From NCBI RefSeq assembly GCF_034930985.1, contig NZ_JAYGIM010000006.1, forward strand, positions 248,001 through 312,000: DNA of 64,000 nt. Reading direction: 5' to 3'. A program made the translations under genes and the position numbers. The notes beneath the pieces are model-generated. The model ran no database searches. It saw nothing but the letters and a program-made list of their open reading frames with translations, and had not been told where the DNA came from. The DNA is from Arcicella lustrica. GTDB lineage: Bacteria > Bacteroidota > Bacteroidia > Cytophagales > Spirosomataceae. This document shows, piece by piece, positions 48,366-58,128 of this stretch. Each line of letters opens with the position of its first letter. Position 1 is the stretch's first letter.

Positions 48366-49916
48366 TTATGCTCGTTTTTTAAACTTCGTAATAAGGATTC
48401 CCGTCAGAAAAATGCTCAGTGTTCCTATTACAATAATCATGTTTTTATGCAGTGTATTTCTCAAAAAAGCATACTCTTCTGGAATACTCGGAGAGAAAGT
48501 CATCCAGATAATTACTAAAATTCCAATTATCGTAGCAATCAATGCTTCGTGATTTTTACTTTGGCGACTTATAATTCCTAATAAAAATAAACCTAGCATT
48601 CCAGCCGCAAAAATTCCTGATAATTGCCACCAAACATCCAAAATACTTTTTACGCCAATCATCGCAATTCCTGTTCCCATTCCCAACAAACCAAAGACAA
48701 CCGTAGCGATATGGAGTAAATTCATTTGCTTCTTTTCACTATTATCTTTACTGATGTATCGTTGATAAATATCTACAGAAAAAACCGTTGCCGATGAATT
48801 CATCCCTGAACTAATGGTACTCATTGCCGCTGATAAAATTGCGGAAATAATTAAGCCCATTAATCCGGCTGGGATTTTCGTTACCATAAAATGTGGCATT
48901 ACTTTATCACCATAATCTGCTGGTTGTAAAGTTGCCATCATCGCCTGAATTTCTGCTGGCGATGCGTTGGGTAATCGCTCAAGTGCAACCTGATGTTTTA
49001 CTGCTTCAATCAGTTCTGGATTTACCTGATAATAGGCAAATAAACATGCGCCTATTACAAAGAAAATTAAAGACGCTGGCACATATAACCACACACAAAG
49101 CCATAGTGATTTTGCCGCTTCTTTTACTGATGATGTGGTATGATAACGTTGGATATAGTTTTGATCCATCCCAAAATTATTGAGGTTGATAAAAAAACCA
49201 TACAACAAAACCACCCAAAACGATGAATCCACAAAATCGGGAGAAAAACTGCCTAAACTAAACTTATTATTTGCTACACCAATATCAATAATTTTATCTA
49301 CTCCACCTTGCATTTCACTGATAATCAGATACAAAATCAAGACAGCTCCAAAGGTTTTTATCACTGCCTGAACTACTTCTGTCCAGATAACGGCTTCAAT
49401 TCCACCTAAAACAGTATAAATAATGATACAAACACCCATCACCAACATGATTAATTCCATCGAATAACCCGTAAGTGCTTGTAAACTAAGGGCTATTCCA
49501 AAAAATATGGAACCCATTCTAGCCAATTGTGTCAATAAAAAACAAACAACGGCATAAGTTCTAGCCCAAGCACCAAATCGATGTTCGAGGTGCGTATAAG
49601 CGGATACTTCTCCCGTATTTCGATAAAAAGGCACAAAATATTTCGATGCAACCCAAGCAGCCAAAGGCATCGATAAACTGAATACAAAAGCATTCCAATT
49701 TGTCCCAAATGCTTTGCCCGGTACACCTAAAAATGTATTGCTACTCAAGAAAGTAGCATAGATAGATGCTCCGATTGCCCAACCCGGAATTTTACCAGAG
49801 GCTGTTGTAAATTGCTCAGCGTTTTTATTCTTTCTCGAAAAATAAAACCCTACCAAAACCATCCCTATTAAGTAGATAATAATGATGGCTAAATCAAAAA
49901 ATGGAAGGTTTTTCAT
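48366..49916 (-). CDS. sodium:solute symporter (SSS family)
   Basis: The 516-residue protein has about 13 hydrophobic helices and begins FFDLAIIIIYLIGMVLVGFY. SSS features include GWAIGASIYATFLSSNTFLG, VLGGIEAVIWTEVVQAVIKT and the late ILSAAMSTISSGMNSSATVF Na2-site helix. It imports a sugar or sugar acid with sodium. It is followed by the DHDPS/NAL-family lyase, so the two may handle the same compound. A minus-strand TATATTTG -7 element lies at 49976-49983, inside an imperfect ACTGTAT...ATACAGT dyad. Confidence 0.92.
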   Translation of the reverse strand: MKNLPFFDLAIIIIYLIGMVLVGFYFSRKNKNAEQFTTASGKIPGWAIGASIYATFLSSNTFLGVPGKAFGTNWNAFVFSLSMPLAAWVASKYFVPFYRNTGEVSAYTHLEHRFGAWARTYAVVCFLLTQLARMGSIFFGIALSLQALTGYSMELIMLVMGVCIIIYTVLGGIEAVIWTEVVQAVIKTFGAVLILYLIISEMQGGVDKIIDIGVANNKFSLGSFSPDFVDSSFWVVLLYGFFINLNNFGMDQNYIQRYHTTSSVKEAAKSLWLCVWLYVPASLIFFVIGACLFAYYQVNPELIEAVKHQVALERLPNASPAEIQAMMATLQPADYGDKVMPHFMVTKIPAGLMGLIISAILSAAMSTISSGMNSSATVFSVDIYQRYISKDNSEKKQMNLLHIATVVFGLLGMGTGIAMIGVKSILDVWWQLSGIFAAGMLGLFLLGIISRQSKNHEALIATIIGILVIIWMTFSPSIPEEYAFLRNTLHKNMIIVIGTLSIFLTGILITKFKKRA

Positions 49917-50083
49917 GTATGCTAAATCAGGATTGTATGATTATAAAACTGTATTTTGTTCTATATTCTACAGGACAAATATACAGTAGTATTTCTCTGG
50001 TTATTTATAGGATTTTTCTTTTGTATTATACGATATTATCTTCTTCTGAAAATTTTTGCTGATATTTTAGACAAACCAGCAAT

Positions 50084-53000
50084 TTATTGCACATCAATAG
50101 CATCGAGCGTCAGATTTTCGGCATCTTCACCTATCAATTTTATTTGATAAGTTCCTGCGTTAATCATTGTTCCTGTACTTGTGTTATGATAGCTCCATTT
50201 TCCTTTTTTAGAAGGAGGAAAAGATATTAAATCTCCTTTTTTTATCACGGTTCCATTTGTGGCAACAATCGCTAATCTCGCTTGTAAAATTTTATCAAGA
50301 GGGTTATGGTACTTTATTGTTAAAGAATAAGTATCAGCAACACCTACTGAAATTGTCCATTCTAAAACATCGCCAGATGGCTTTTTGAAAGATACTCTTT
50401 CTTTTTCCATCAATATTTCTTTCACTGCATTTCCTAGCAATTTACCTTCAATGGCCTTGTAACTTTTTACTGTTTTTAAATCATAAGCGGGTTCAATGGT
50501 ACTGCTTTGGTTTATCATCAACAAATAATGTGCTGAATTTTCAGGATTTTTACCCAACGTTAACTCCTTTCCTACCGACAAGCGTTTTCTTAAAACTTTA
50601 TAAGCTGTATTGTTTTGATAAGTACTTTCGATGAAAGTACCCGTTTCCTCAAAATTAACAAGCCAATTTGGTTTGTTAATCACTGATGTTGGTATTGCTA
50701 TATAAACATCAATATTTTCAGTAGCTGTAAATGTAAGCTTTTCTGTGTTCTCATTTTTGGCAAACTGTAGGTATGTTGCACTGTACAAATTTGATGGCAA
50801 GGACACAAATTTTGCATCATCGTCTGAATATACTTTATCACCTGTGTCCAACCAATATTGCATTTTTGTATCAGTATTTGCTTCTTTTACTTGAATCAAA
50901 CCTGAATTTAGGGAAACCGTACTTAGTCTTTTATCCAAACTGACAATCGCAATGGCTGAAATAAGTGCTTGCCCAGCTTTAACATTCGGAAAAGAAATCA
51001 CCAATTGACCGCCTCTTATTTTTACTTTCACTGTTTTCTTCAATGCACCATCGTGTCCTGCTTCTTTCCAAATATCTACATTTTTTAAAATCGTTTGCTC
51101 ATTCACCGCTACATCAAATAAACGCCAAGCTGTACAATTCATGCCACCACCCGTACCAAGCCAAGGTTCAGTAAAATACAATTCAACCAAGTACTCTCCG
51201 TCAGGAACATTAAAATGGTACTTCAATTTTTCACGTCCATAACGAAATGTTTGAAATAATTGCCAATCTTTTGTGCCAGCAATTGGGTCATTCGTTTTTC
51301 TTTGACTGGCAAAAAAACTTGGCATTCCTTTAAAATCATCTGCCCAAGAACTTGAACCCCAAGTATTTTTTTCGGTTTTATTTTGGTCGGCTAACCACGT
51401 ATTTCCTTCATGGTCGATGTACTTATTTCCACCACAATTTACTCTGTACAAATATTGGTAATCTTTTTTGGCACTTACTACTTCTGACTTAATCGAATAA
51501 AGGCTCTGAAAATGTGGGGCTTTCGGTAAATGATTGAGCACAATATAATCTTTTGCCACAGCTTTACCATTTACATAAGCCACCGCATACAAAACATTAT
51601 ATTGAATATCTACGCCATCCCATTGAAAATGTGTACCAATACCATTTCGTTTTCTTTTTCCTAAAGAAACATGATTGACGTCGTTAAATAATTCTACTTC
51701 ATCGGTATTAGAATACACCACAATACTATCTTTTTTGCCCGTCTTCGTCCAACGGTCTGCCCAAGTATGCGAGGAAATATACACCATTGGCTCTTTTTCC
51801 TTTGAAGCATAATTTGCCCGAAACATATAAAAAACATCCAATGGTTCTTCCCAAGGTGTTAATAATCCTTTGTAATTCACTGGTCCAACACGGTCGATTT
51901 CACGTAAACCTTCTCCACCTTGTACTCTTCCCGGATTATCATGCGAATTGAATAACCAAAAGAAATGTCCCGTCGTTTTGTCTTTCGCCGCTTCCGCCAA
52001 ACGTACTTTCATTTCCATCAAATTGGTCATTTTATCTTCGCTGAAACCTTGATTTTTGTGTAAATCTATGGTTCGCCAAGCGCCATATTCGCCAATTAAT
52101 ACTTGTCTTTCTACATCTTCTCCATATAAATTTGGGTCGCCTCCATAAGTACCAGTCCAGTTTTGCGGAACGTCCCAATCTGTTCCTTTTCCTCCGTTGC
52201 AGGTCGTAACTTTTCTTTGAGAAGAAGCCGTTGGGTCTAACTGACGAATCAATGCTGTGCATTCTTTGGCAAAATCTTCGGGTAAAGTACTTTCGTTTTC
52301 CAAACCCCAAAGCACAATCGAAGGACTATTTCTGCGTTCCTTAATCCAATCTTTCAAAAGTGTTTTAAAATTTTCTCTGAAAGCAGGCGTATCGTACCAG
52401 ACATGCGCCGCCATTTGTGGCCACCACAAAATGCCCGATTCATCCCAATATTGCTGATAATGCAAATTATGAGGTTGGTGTGCATCACGAAATGCGTTGA
52501 ATCCAGCCGCTTTAATTTGTTGTACTCTAGCATGAATTTGCTCTTTGCTGAAGGTATGGCTATTGCCAATCAGATGCTCGTATTCTGCAATGCCATTGAT
52601 AAAAACAGGCTTTCCATTCAATAAAAACTGTTTGGCGCCTTTTTTACCAATTGGCCAACTGATGGTACGAATACCATAATCTGTTTTTATTTCATCAATC
52701 AAATTGCCATTTTCAATGATTTTAGTGTGTACTTGATACAAGTACGGGTTTTCAATCGACCAAAGTATTGGATGTTTAATTTCAGGAAATTGTTGATTGA
52801 TATTAGCAACGGTATTGGAAGCAAGCGTAATTTTCGAACTTATTTCACTTACCTTCTGTCCATTTTTATCGAATAATTCATTGAGAATTGTCAGTGATTT
52901 AAGCTTGTTACTGTAGTTTTTAATTTCTGTAGAAAGATGCAACAAAGCAGATTTTTCTGAAGCCGTAGAATCATTCCAAATGTGAATTCCGAAAGGTTGA

Positions 53001-53602
53001 ATCCGTACTTCATTCGTAATGACTAAATGCACAGGACGAAAAATTCCCATCGGTTGAGAGCCTTCTGAAAAACCTCGTTCAGGAGAACAGCCACCACAAA
53101 CCCAAGGCAAATCTTGAATATTGGCTGGATGGTCGGCTCGAACTGCTAAAGTATTATCTTGATTCTGACTTAAAATAACATCCGTTACATCCAACGTAAA
53201 AGTAGTTCTTCCACCTGCATGAGTACCAACTTTTTTACCATTCAGCCAAACTGTTGCGTAAGAACTTACGCCTTCAAAGTATAGAAAAAAACGTTTTCCC
53301 TTGTTGAGTTCTTGTACTTTAAAGGTTTTACGATACCACGCATAACCATGTTTATTACCATGAAGCATTCGGCGATAACCTTCGTACTGATCCCAATTAT
53401 GTGGCACATTTACTTTTTTCCAATTTTTCACCGAAAATGTACTCGTTTCAAAACTTGAAAAATTATCAAGCGAATCTTTAGCAGTAGTAAACCAATTATT
53501 ATTTAATGAAATATCTTTCCGAAGAAGTGTCTGTGCTTTTAGCTGCGTTGAGTTCAACAACAAAAAAGTCAAACAAAATAAATTATAAAAGCATCTTTTC
53601 AT
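50084..53602 (-). CDS. glycoside hydrolase family 2 enzyme with malectin-like domain
   Basis: The 1172-residue secreted enzyme has a signal peptide (1-24), GH2 sugar-binding, immunoglobulin-like and TIM-barrel domains up to about 620, a malectin-like domain about 715-910, and a C-terminal CBM6/35-like domain. Catalytic Glu437 (GLENES, a variant of GNES) and Glu505 (IGEYG) are present. GH2 enzymes cleave beta-galactosides, beta-mannosides or beta-glucuronides. Its stop region follows GH95 in a 1-base-overlap arrangement (TAATG), so the two are coupled. The exact sugar cannot be told. Confidence 0.9.
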   Translation of the reverse strand: MKRCFYNLFCLTFLLLNSTQLKAQTLLRKDISLNNNWFTTAKDSLDNFSSFETSTFSVKNWKKVNVPHNWDQYEGYRRMLHGNKHGYAWYRKTFKVQELNKGKRFFLYFEGVSSYATVWLNGKKVGTHAGGRTTFTLDVTDVILSQNQDNTLAVRADHPANIQDLPWVCGGCSPERGFSEGSQPMGIFRPVHLVITNEVRIQPFGIHIWNDSTASEKSALLHLSTEIKNYSNKLKSLTILNELFDKNGQKVSEISSKITLASNTVANINQQFPEIKHPILWSIENPYLYQVHTKIIENGNLIDEIKTDYGIRTISWPIGKKGAKQFLLNGKPVFINGIAEYEHLIGNSHTFSKEQIHARVQQIKAAGFNAFRDAHQPHNLHYQQYWDESGILWWPQMAAHVWYDTPAFRENFKTLLKDWIKERRNSPSIVLWGLENESTLPEDFAKECTALIRQLDPTASSQRKVTTCNGGKGTDWDVPQNWTGTYGGDPNLYGEDVERQVLIGEYGAWRTIDLHKNQGFSEDKMTNLMEMKVRLAEAAKDKTTGHFFWLFNSHDNPGRVQGGEGLREIDRVGPVNYKGLLTPWEEPLDVFYMFRANYASKEKEPMVYISSHTWADRWTKTGKKDSIVVYSNTDEVELFNDVNHVSLGKRKRNGIGTHFQWDGVDIQYNVLYAVAYVNGKAVAKDYIVLNHLPKAPHFQSLYSIKSEVVSAKKDYQYLYRVNCGGNKYIDHEGNTWLADQNKTEKNTWGSSSWADDFKGMPSFFASQRKTNDPIAGTKDWQLFQTFRYGREKLKYHFNVPDGEYLVELYFTEPWLGTGGGMNCTAWRLFDVAVNEQTILKNVDIWKEAGHDGALKKTVKVKIRGGQLVISFPNVKAGQALISAIAIVSLDKRLSTVSLNSGLIQVKEANTDTKMQYWLDTGDKVYSDDDAKFVSLPSNLYSATYLQFAKNENTEKLTFTATENIDVYIAIPTSVINKPNWLVNFEETGTFIESTYQNNTAYKVLRKRLSVGKELTLGKNPENSAHYLLMINQSSTIEPAYDLKTVKSYKAIEGKLLGNAVKEILMEKERVSFKKPSGDVLEWTISVGVADTYSLTIKYHNPLDKILQARLAIVATNGTVIKKGDLISFPPSKKGKWSYHNTSTGTMINAGTYQIKLIGEDAENLTLDAIDVQ

Positions 53603-56409
53603 TATTTCAATTCACCATTAAATGTATAAACTTTCCCTTTTGTCGTTTGGAAATCTATTTTCTTATCTCCGTATCTCAAGTAACAATTTTCTCCTGCTTT
53701 TGAAAGAATTTTTAGGCTCGTCAACTTACCATTTTTCCAAGTAAAATCTAATTCAAAACCACCTCTTGCTTTAATGCCTTTTACGCTTCCTTCTTGTAAA
53801 TCAGTGGGTAAAGCAGGAAAAATATCAATGTATTTGGTATGACTTTGCAAAAGCATTTCGGCAATACCAGCCGAACCGCCAAAGTTTCCATCAATCTGAA
53901 AAGGCGGATGTGCATCAAATAAATTGACATAAGAACCACCCGCACCACTGGCAGGACGAATTAACATTTTTACCATTTTCATGGCATGGTCTCCATCTTT
54001 GAATCTTGCCCAAAAATTAATTTTCCAAGCTAAACTCCAGCCTGTTCCTTCGTCGCCACGATAAATTAAGGATTGTCTAGCCGCCTTCATCATTTCAGGA
54101 GATTCTTCCCAAGTAATATCATTGCCGGGATGCACGCCCCATAAATGTGAAACATGACGATGTTTGTTGGTGGTATCGTCTTTGTCTTCCAACCATTCTT
54201 GCAATTGACCATATTTTCCAATTTGATTTGGTGCAATCTGTTTGTATTTTGTCAATAAAGTATCTCGAAATTTCTCGTCTAAATGCAATACTTTACTCGC
54301 TTCAATACAGTTTTTAAACAGATTTCTAATAATCTGATGATCCATCGTTGGACCAGCTACCAAGCCACCATTTTCAGGAGAATTCGCTGGCGTACTGATT
54401 AACCAATCCATTTTGGGGTCTTTTACCAGAAAATCAACAAAGAATTCTGCTGCTCCCTTCATGATAGGATAAGCTTTGTTTTTCAAGAAATTTTTATCTT
54501 GGGTAAACAAATAATGTTCCCAAAGATGTTGACTCAACCATCCGCCACCACTCACCCAAATACCATGATTTGAAGCATTGATGGGCGCAGTTCCTCGCCA
54601 AATATCCGTGTTATGATGCACCAACCAGCCACGTGCATCATAGTGTGTTTGGGCAGTTTCTTTTCCGTTCTTTGCCAATTCATCAATCATTTTGAAAAGT
54701 GATTCGTGCATGGGCGAAAGATTGAGTACTTCGGCTGGCCAATAATTCATTTCTGCATTGATGTTGGTAGTGTATTTACTTCCCCAAGGTGGCGTGAGTA
54801 AATCGTTCCAAATGCCTTGTAAATTGGCTGGATGTGTGCCTAATCTGGAAGAAGAAATCAACAAGTAGCGACCATACTGCACATATAATGCTGCAAATGA
54901 TGGGTCTGAATGATGTTGAAATTGTTGTATTCTTTCGTCGGTCGGAAGATTTTCGTACTTGTCTTTCCCAAAATCAATCGAAAAAGTATTGTAATATTGT
55001 TGATACTCTTTTAAATGTTTTTGTTTGAATTTGGTAAAATTTTGCGAAGTAGCAAGCTTACTTTTTTGAATATTGGCTAGTCTTTGCTGACAAATGGCGA
55101 AAGGATTTCCCGAAGTGTTTTTATAATCAATAAAGTTTGTAGCAGCGACTAAATACAAGCTTACTTCGTCGGCATTTTCAACTGAAATCTTATTATTTTC
55201 AGTCGAAATCTTTCCGTTTTTTGCTTGAATCAATAAATTACTTTCCCCCTTCAAAACGCCATTTCTTACCGCTACTGATAAACTTAAAGTATGTTTATCA
55301 AGCTGACGAACAACATATTTTTTATGTGGACTGCTAAAACTTGCATCAAAACTGATACTTTTTAACTGACTAGCTGAAAGGTGAATAACGATTGCTTGGT
55401 CTGGTTCGCTGGCAAAGTATTCTCTGGTAAATTGAATGCCTTTTGAAGTATAGCTTGTTCTAGCAATCGCTTCCGAAAGCGACAATTCACGTTTATAATT
55501 GGTGAAATTTTGAAGTCCTTTAAAATCAAGAGACAAATCTCCAAAAGGCTGATAATCTGCTTGATATTTCCCAACGGCTGGCGGTTCATCGTTTTGAATA
55601 AAGTATTTCCAATCTTTTACCAAAGAAATTCTTTGTTCGCCATTTTCATTGGCTGGATAAATTCCGATGTGACGAGTTGTGTCTTTGTATCCCGCAATTC
55701 CGCCTTTATCAAAATAATTTATTACTTGAATGGCGATGCTATTTTTCCCAACTTTCAGTACTTCCGCAGGAATTATATACTTTCTGACGTCTGTATTATT
55801 GGTATTTCCAATTAATTTTCCGTTGATATAAGTAAAATCTTGGTCACGTACTCTGTTTAAATCCAATATTAGGTTTTTGCCTTTCCAGTTTTCTGGCAAA
55901 TCAAAAGTTGTTCTGAACCAAAGTGCGCCGTCTAAACCTTCAAAACCTACGGTTTCCCAACCTTCATAAGTTGGAACTTTAATCGTTTTCCAAGCTGAAT
56001 CATCAAAATTTTCTGCGGCGGGATTTCTCACAAAATCTTTTAATTGACGAACTTCTGCTAACCATTCTTCACGTTTCCCTTCGTTACTTTTGGTTCCCAT
56101 GAATTTTTCTTCCGCCAGTTGTTCCGCATCTTTTTGTTTCCCTTCTTGTAATAATTGTCGAATTTTACCTAAGTATTTAGCAGCGTCAGGATGATTATAA
56201 TTGCGTGGTTCGCCCGTCCAAAGCGTTTCTTCGTTAAACTGAATTCTGTCCTTTTCAACACCTCCAAAAACCATTGCGCCAAGTCTTCCATTTCCAATTG
56301 GCAAAGCATCCGTCCATTTTTCCGCAGGCTTTTTGTACCAAAGTTTATAAGCTTGGGCGTTGGTCAGCAATGGCAAGAAAATGAAAAGAGCAATACTTTT
56401 TAAGTTCAT
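53602..56409 (-). CDS. GH95 alpha-L-fucosidase/alpha-L-galactosidase with inserted jelly-roll domain
   Basis: The 935-residue secreted protein starts with a signal peptide (to about 18) and the GH95 N-terminal motif WTDALPIGNGRLGAMVFGGV. Catalytic signatures are NINAEMNYWPAE, STPANSPENGG (general acid Glu) and FQIDGNFGGSAG. About 170 residues (108-278) split the N-terminal domain: FDDSAWKTIKVPTYEGW, GALWFRTTFDLPENW and NGKLIGNT resemble the beta-jelly roll of sialate O-acetylesterases and GH2 enzymes. Family members release alpha-L-fucose or alpha-L-galactose. Confidence 0.92.
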   Translation of the reverse strand: MNLKSIALFIFLPLLTNAQAYKLWYKKPAEKWTDALPIGNGRLGAMVFGGVEKDRIQFNEETLWTGEPRNYNHPDAAKYLGKIRQLLQEGKQKDAEQLAEEKFMGTKSNEGKREEWLAEVRQLKDFVRNPAAENFDDSAWKTIKVPTYEGWETVGFEGLDGALWFRTTFDLPENWKGKNLILDLNRVRDQDFTYINGKLIGNTNNTDVRKYIIPAEVLKVGKNSIAIQVINYFDKGGIAGYKDTTRHIGIYPANENGEQRISLVKDWKYFIQNDEPPAVGKYQADYQPFGDLSLDFKGLQNFTNYKRELSLSEAIARTSYTSKGIQFTREYFASEPDQAIVIHLSASQLKSISFDASFSSPHKKYVVRQLDKHTLSLSVAVRNGVLKGESNLLIQAKNGKISTENNKISVENADEVSLYLVAATNFIDYKNTSGNPFAICQQRLANIQKSKLATSQNFTKFKQKHLKEYQQYYNTFSIDFGKDKYENLPTDERIQQFQHHSDPSFAALYVQYGRYLLISSSRLGTHPANLQGIWNDLLTPPWGSKYTTNINAEMNYWPAEVLNLSPMHESLFKMIDELAKNGKETAQTHYDARGWLVHHNTDIWRGTAPINASNHGIWVSGGGWLSQHLWEHYLFTQDKNFLKNKAYPIMKGAAEFFVDFLVKDPKMDWLISTPANSPENGGLVAGPTMDHQIIRNLFKNCIEASKVLHLDEKFRDTLLTKYKQIAPNQIGKYGQLQEWLEDKDDTTNKHRHVSHLWGVHPGNDITWEESPEMMKAARQSLIYRGDEGTGWSLAWKINFWARFKDGDHAMKMVKMLIRPASGAGGSYVNLFDAHPPFQIDGNFGGSAGIAEMLLQSHTKYIDIFPALPTDLQEGSVKGIKARGGFELDFTWKNGKLTSLKILSKAGENCYLRYGDKKIDFQTTKGKVYTFNGELK

Positions 56410-56520
56410 GAGTTTAGCGTTTGTGAGTCTATGAGTTTAGGATTTATGAGTAAAAAGTTCATGAGTTTAAGGTTTATGAGTAAATAAAATCTACTACTCA
56501 TAAACCTTAAACTCATGAAC
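56410..56520. repeat. ATGAGTTTA repeats and 26-bp-arm inverted repeat
   Basis: ATGAGTTTAGGATTT and ATGAGTTTAAGGTTT units repeat through the gap. Bases 56457-56482 are exactly complementary to 56495-56520, with a 12-base loop. The hairpin abuts the stop codon of the upstream glycosidase gene and may end transcription or protect its mRNA. Confidence 0.85.
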
Positions 56521-58068
56521 TCATAAACTCCCTTTCAATTGTTTTAATTTTTTAGCTTTAGCGATTTGTTTTCCATCAACAAATGCCATGAAACCTTTTC
56601 CTTTTCCGTACTTTTTACCTGTTTTATCCCAAAGAATTGTCAGGTTTTTTCCGTGATAAAAAACGTTGTCTAAACAAAACCAATCCCATTGTTTTTCAGG
56701 AATTAATGGTTTGATTTCAAGGACATTATCCGCTCTTGGCTTTAATCCAACCAAATCATTGATAATCAAATCTGCAAAGCTTGAGTGATTATAAAACTTA
56801 CTTCTTGGATTATCTCCTTTAAGCCATTCTCCATTTTTTTCATCCTGATACTCTCCCAAGTACAATTTGCCATTCATTTGATGCGAATTGGCATATTTGT
56901 ATAATTCATCGTAAAAAACTTGGGCATTCATCGCTCCGTGATTCTTATAATTTGTTAACAAATTCGACAAGCCTTTTAAGGTTTGGGTCGTGGCATAAGG
57001 CCAAAGTGGCCCGTCCCATTCGCAACCGTGACCAGAACCGTGTGTTCTAAATAATGGGTGACGACGTTCGGCAGTAGTAATTCCCCAAGGTGCTTTAAAA
57101 CCCGTTGTATCAATCAATTGATTCCATGCTTTTGCGACATTCGCTTGATCATCTGGCAAATTAAAGTACCAAGGAATAAACCCAATCGCTTCACGAGCAT
57201 CCGAAAATCCATTTGTCTTTTCAAGTTTTACTTTGAAAAAACTAGCTTTTTCATCCCAAAGGTTATCAATCGTCAATTTTCTAAGTTCCGTTGCTTTTGC
57301 TTCATATTTTTGGGCTAAAGTATCATTCTGCACCAACTTCGCCATTTCCACTAATGCTTTTGCATTTCCATACATATAACTGTTGATGGTAGGGCGAATA
57401 TTTTTATCTTTTCTGCCACCGCTGATAGATTCTTCCATCGCATCTTTTACATCAAATTGATAAAAAAGTTGATTAGGCAATTGTTTTTCAACTTCCCATT
57501 TTCTGTAATCGGCTTCTAATGTCAAAAGATTTTTTTCGATAAAAGTTTTATCCAAATTGACCAAATAACGATTATAAACTGCATCATCAATCCAACTACT
57601 AAAACCATGAAAACGCTGAACGGTATGCTTTGGGTCAACATCCAACCAGAACGAAGTATATTCATTGATATATTGCTGATTACGCAACCAACGCCCTTCG
57701 TAAATATGATGTCCCAAAGCACTACTTACGGCATTGTGCTTACCTGCGTGATTTACTTTGGTGATAAATTCAGTGAAAATAAAGCCATCGGGTGTTTGTT
57801 TCAGATGCTTACGCAATGCCCACCAACGATAATAATATACTTTTTGAATGACAGAATCTGGACATTCAAAAAGCGGAATATTTTGTGAAAGCCATTCAAA
57901 AGATTGGGCATTTGGCACAAAATTCTCTACTGCTTCATCGTCTGAGGCATTAAATTCTGTGACAAAATTTTTAAGTTTATCAGTCGATAAAATGTTTGCT
58001 TTTTGGGCGAAAGTATTACTTATTACAAAGAGTAAAAGTATGGTGATAAGATTTGATTTATATTTCAT
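56521..58068 (-). CDS. MGH1-like (trehalase/GH63-fold) glycoside hydrolase
   Basis: The 515-residue protein has a signal peptide (to about 21) and an (alpha/alpha)6-barrel pattern. SSWIDDAVYNRYLVN, AMEESISGGRKDK, GHGCEWDGPLWPYATTQTLK and NGEWLKGDNPRSKFYNHSSF are typical of MGH1-like/GH63-like enzymes (trehalase clan). The sugar linkage is not predictable. It is flanked on both sides by perfect hairpins, which would isolate its mRNA within the cluster. Confidence 0.82.
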   Translation of the reverse strand: MKYKSNLITILLLFVISNTFAQKANILSTDKLKNFVTEFNASDDEAVENFVPNAQSFEWLSQNIPLFECPDSVIQKVYYYRWWALRKHLKQTPDGFIFTEFITKVNHAGKHNAVSSALGHHIYEGRWLRNQQYINEYTSFWLDVDPKHTVQRFHGFSSWIDDAVYNRYLVNLDKTFIEKNLLTLEADYRKWEVEKQLPNQLFYQFDVKDAMEESISGGRKDKNIRPTINSYMYGNAKALVEMAKLVQNDTLAQKYEAKATELRKLTIDNLWDEKASFFKVKLEKTNGFSDAREAIGFIPWYFNLPDDQANVAKAWNQLIDTTGFKAPWGITTAERRHPLFRTHGSGHGCEWDGPLWPYATTQTLKGLSNLLTNYKNHGAMNAQVFYDELYKYANSHQMNGKLYLGEYQDEKNGEWLKGDNPRSKFYNHSSFADLIINDLVGLKPRADNVLEIKPLIPEKQWDWFCLDNVFYHGKNLTILWDKTGKKYGKGKGFMAFVDGKQIAKAKKLKQLKGSL

Positions 58069-58082
58069 TATTTGAACCTTTT

Positions 58083-58115
58083 AAACCTATAAGGTTTTAG
58101 AAACCTTATAGGTTT
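58083..58115. terminator. hairpin between glycosidase genes
   Basis: Arms AAACCTATAAGGTTT and complement (58083-58097, 58101-58115) flank TAG. It lies between the GH67/115-like gene and the MGH1-like gene. With no long U-tract it may be a processing or stability hairpin rather than a full stop. Confidence 0.6.
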
Positions 58116-58128
58116 GAGATTAGATTAA

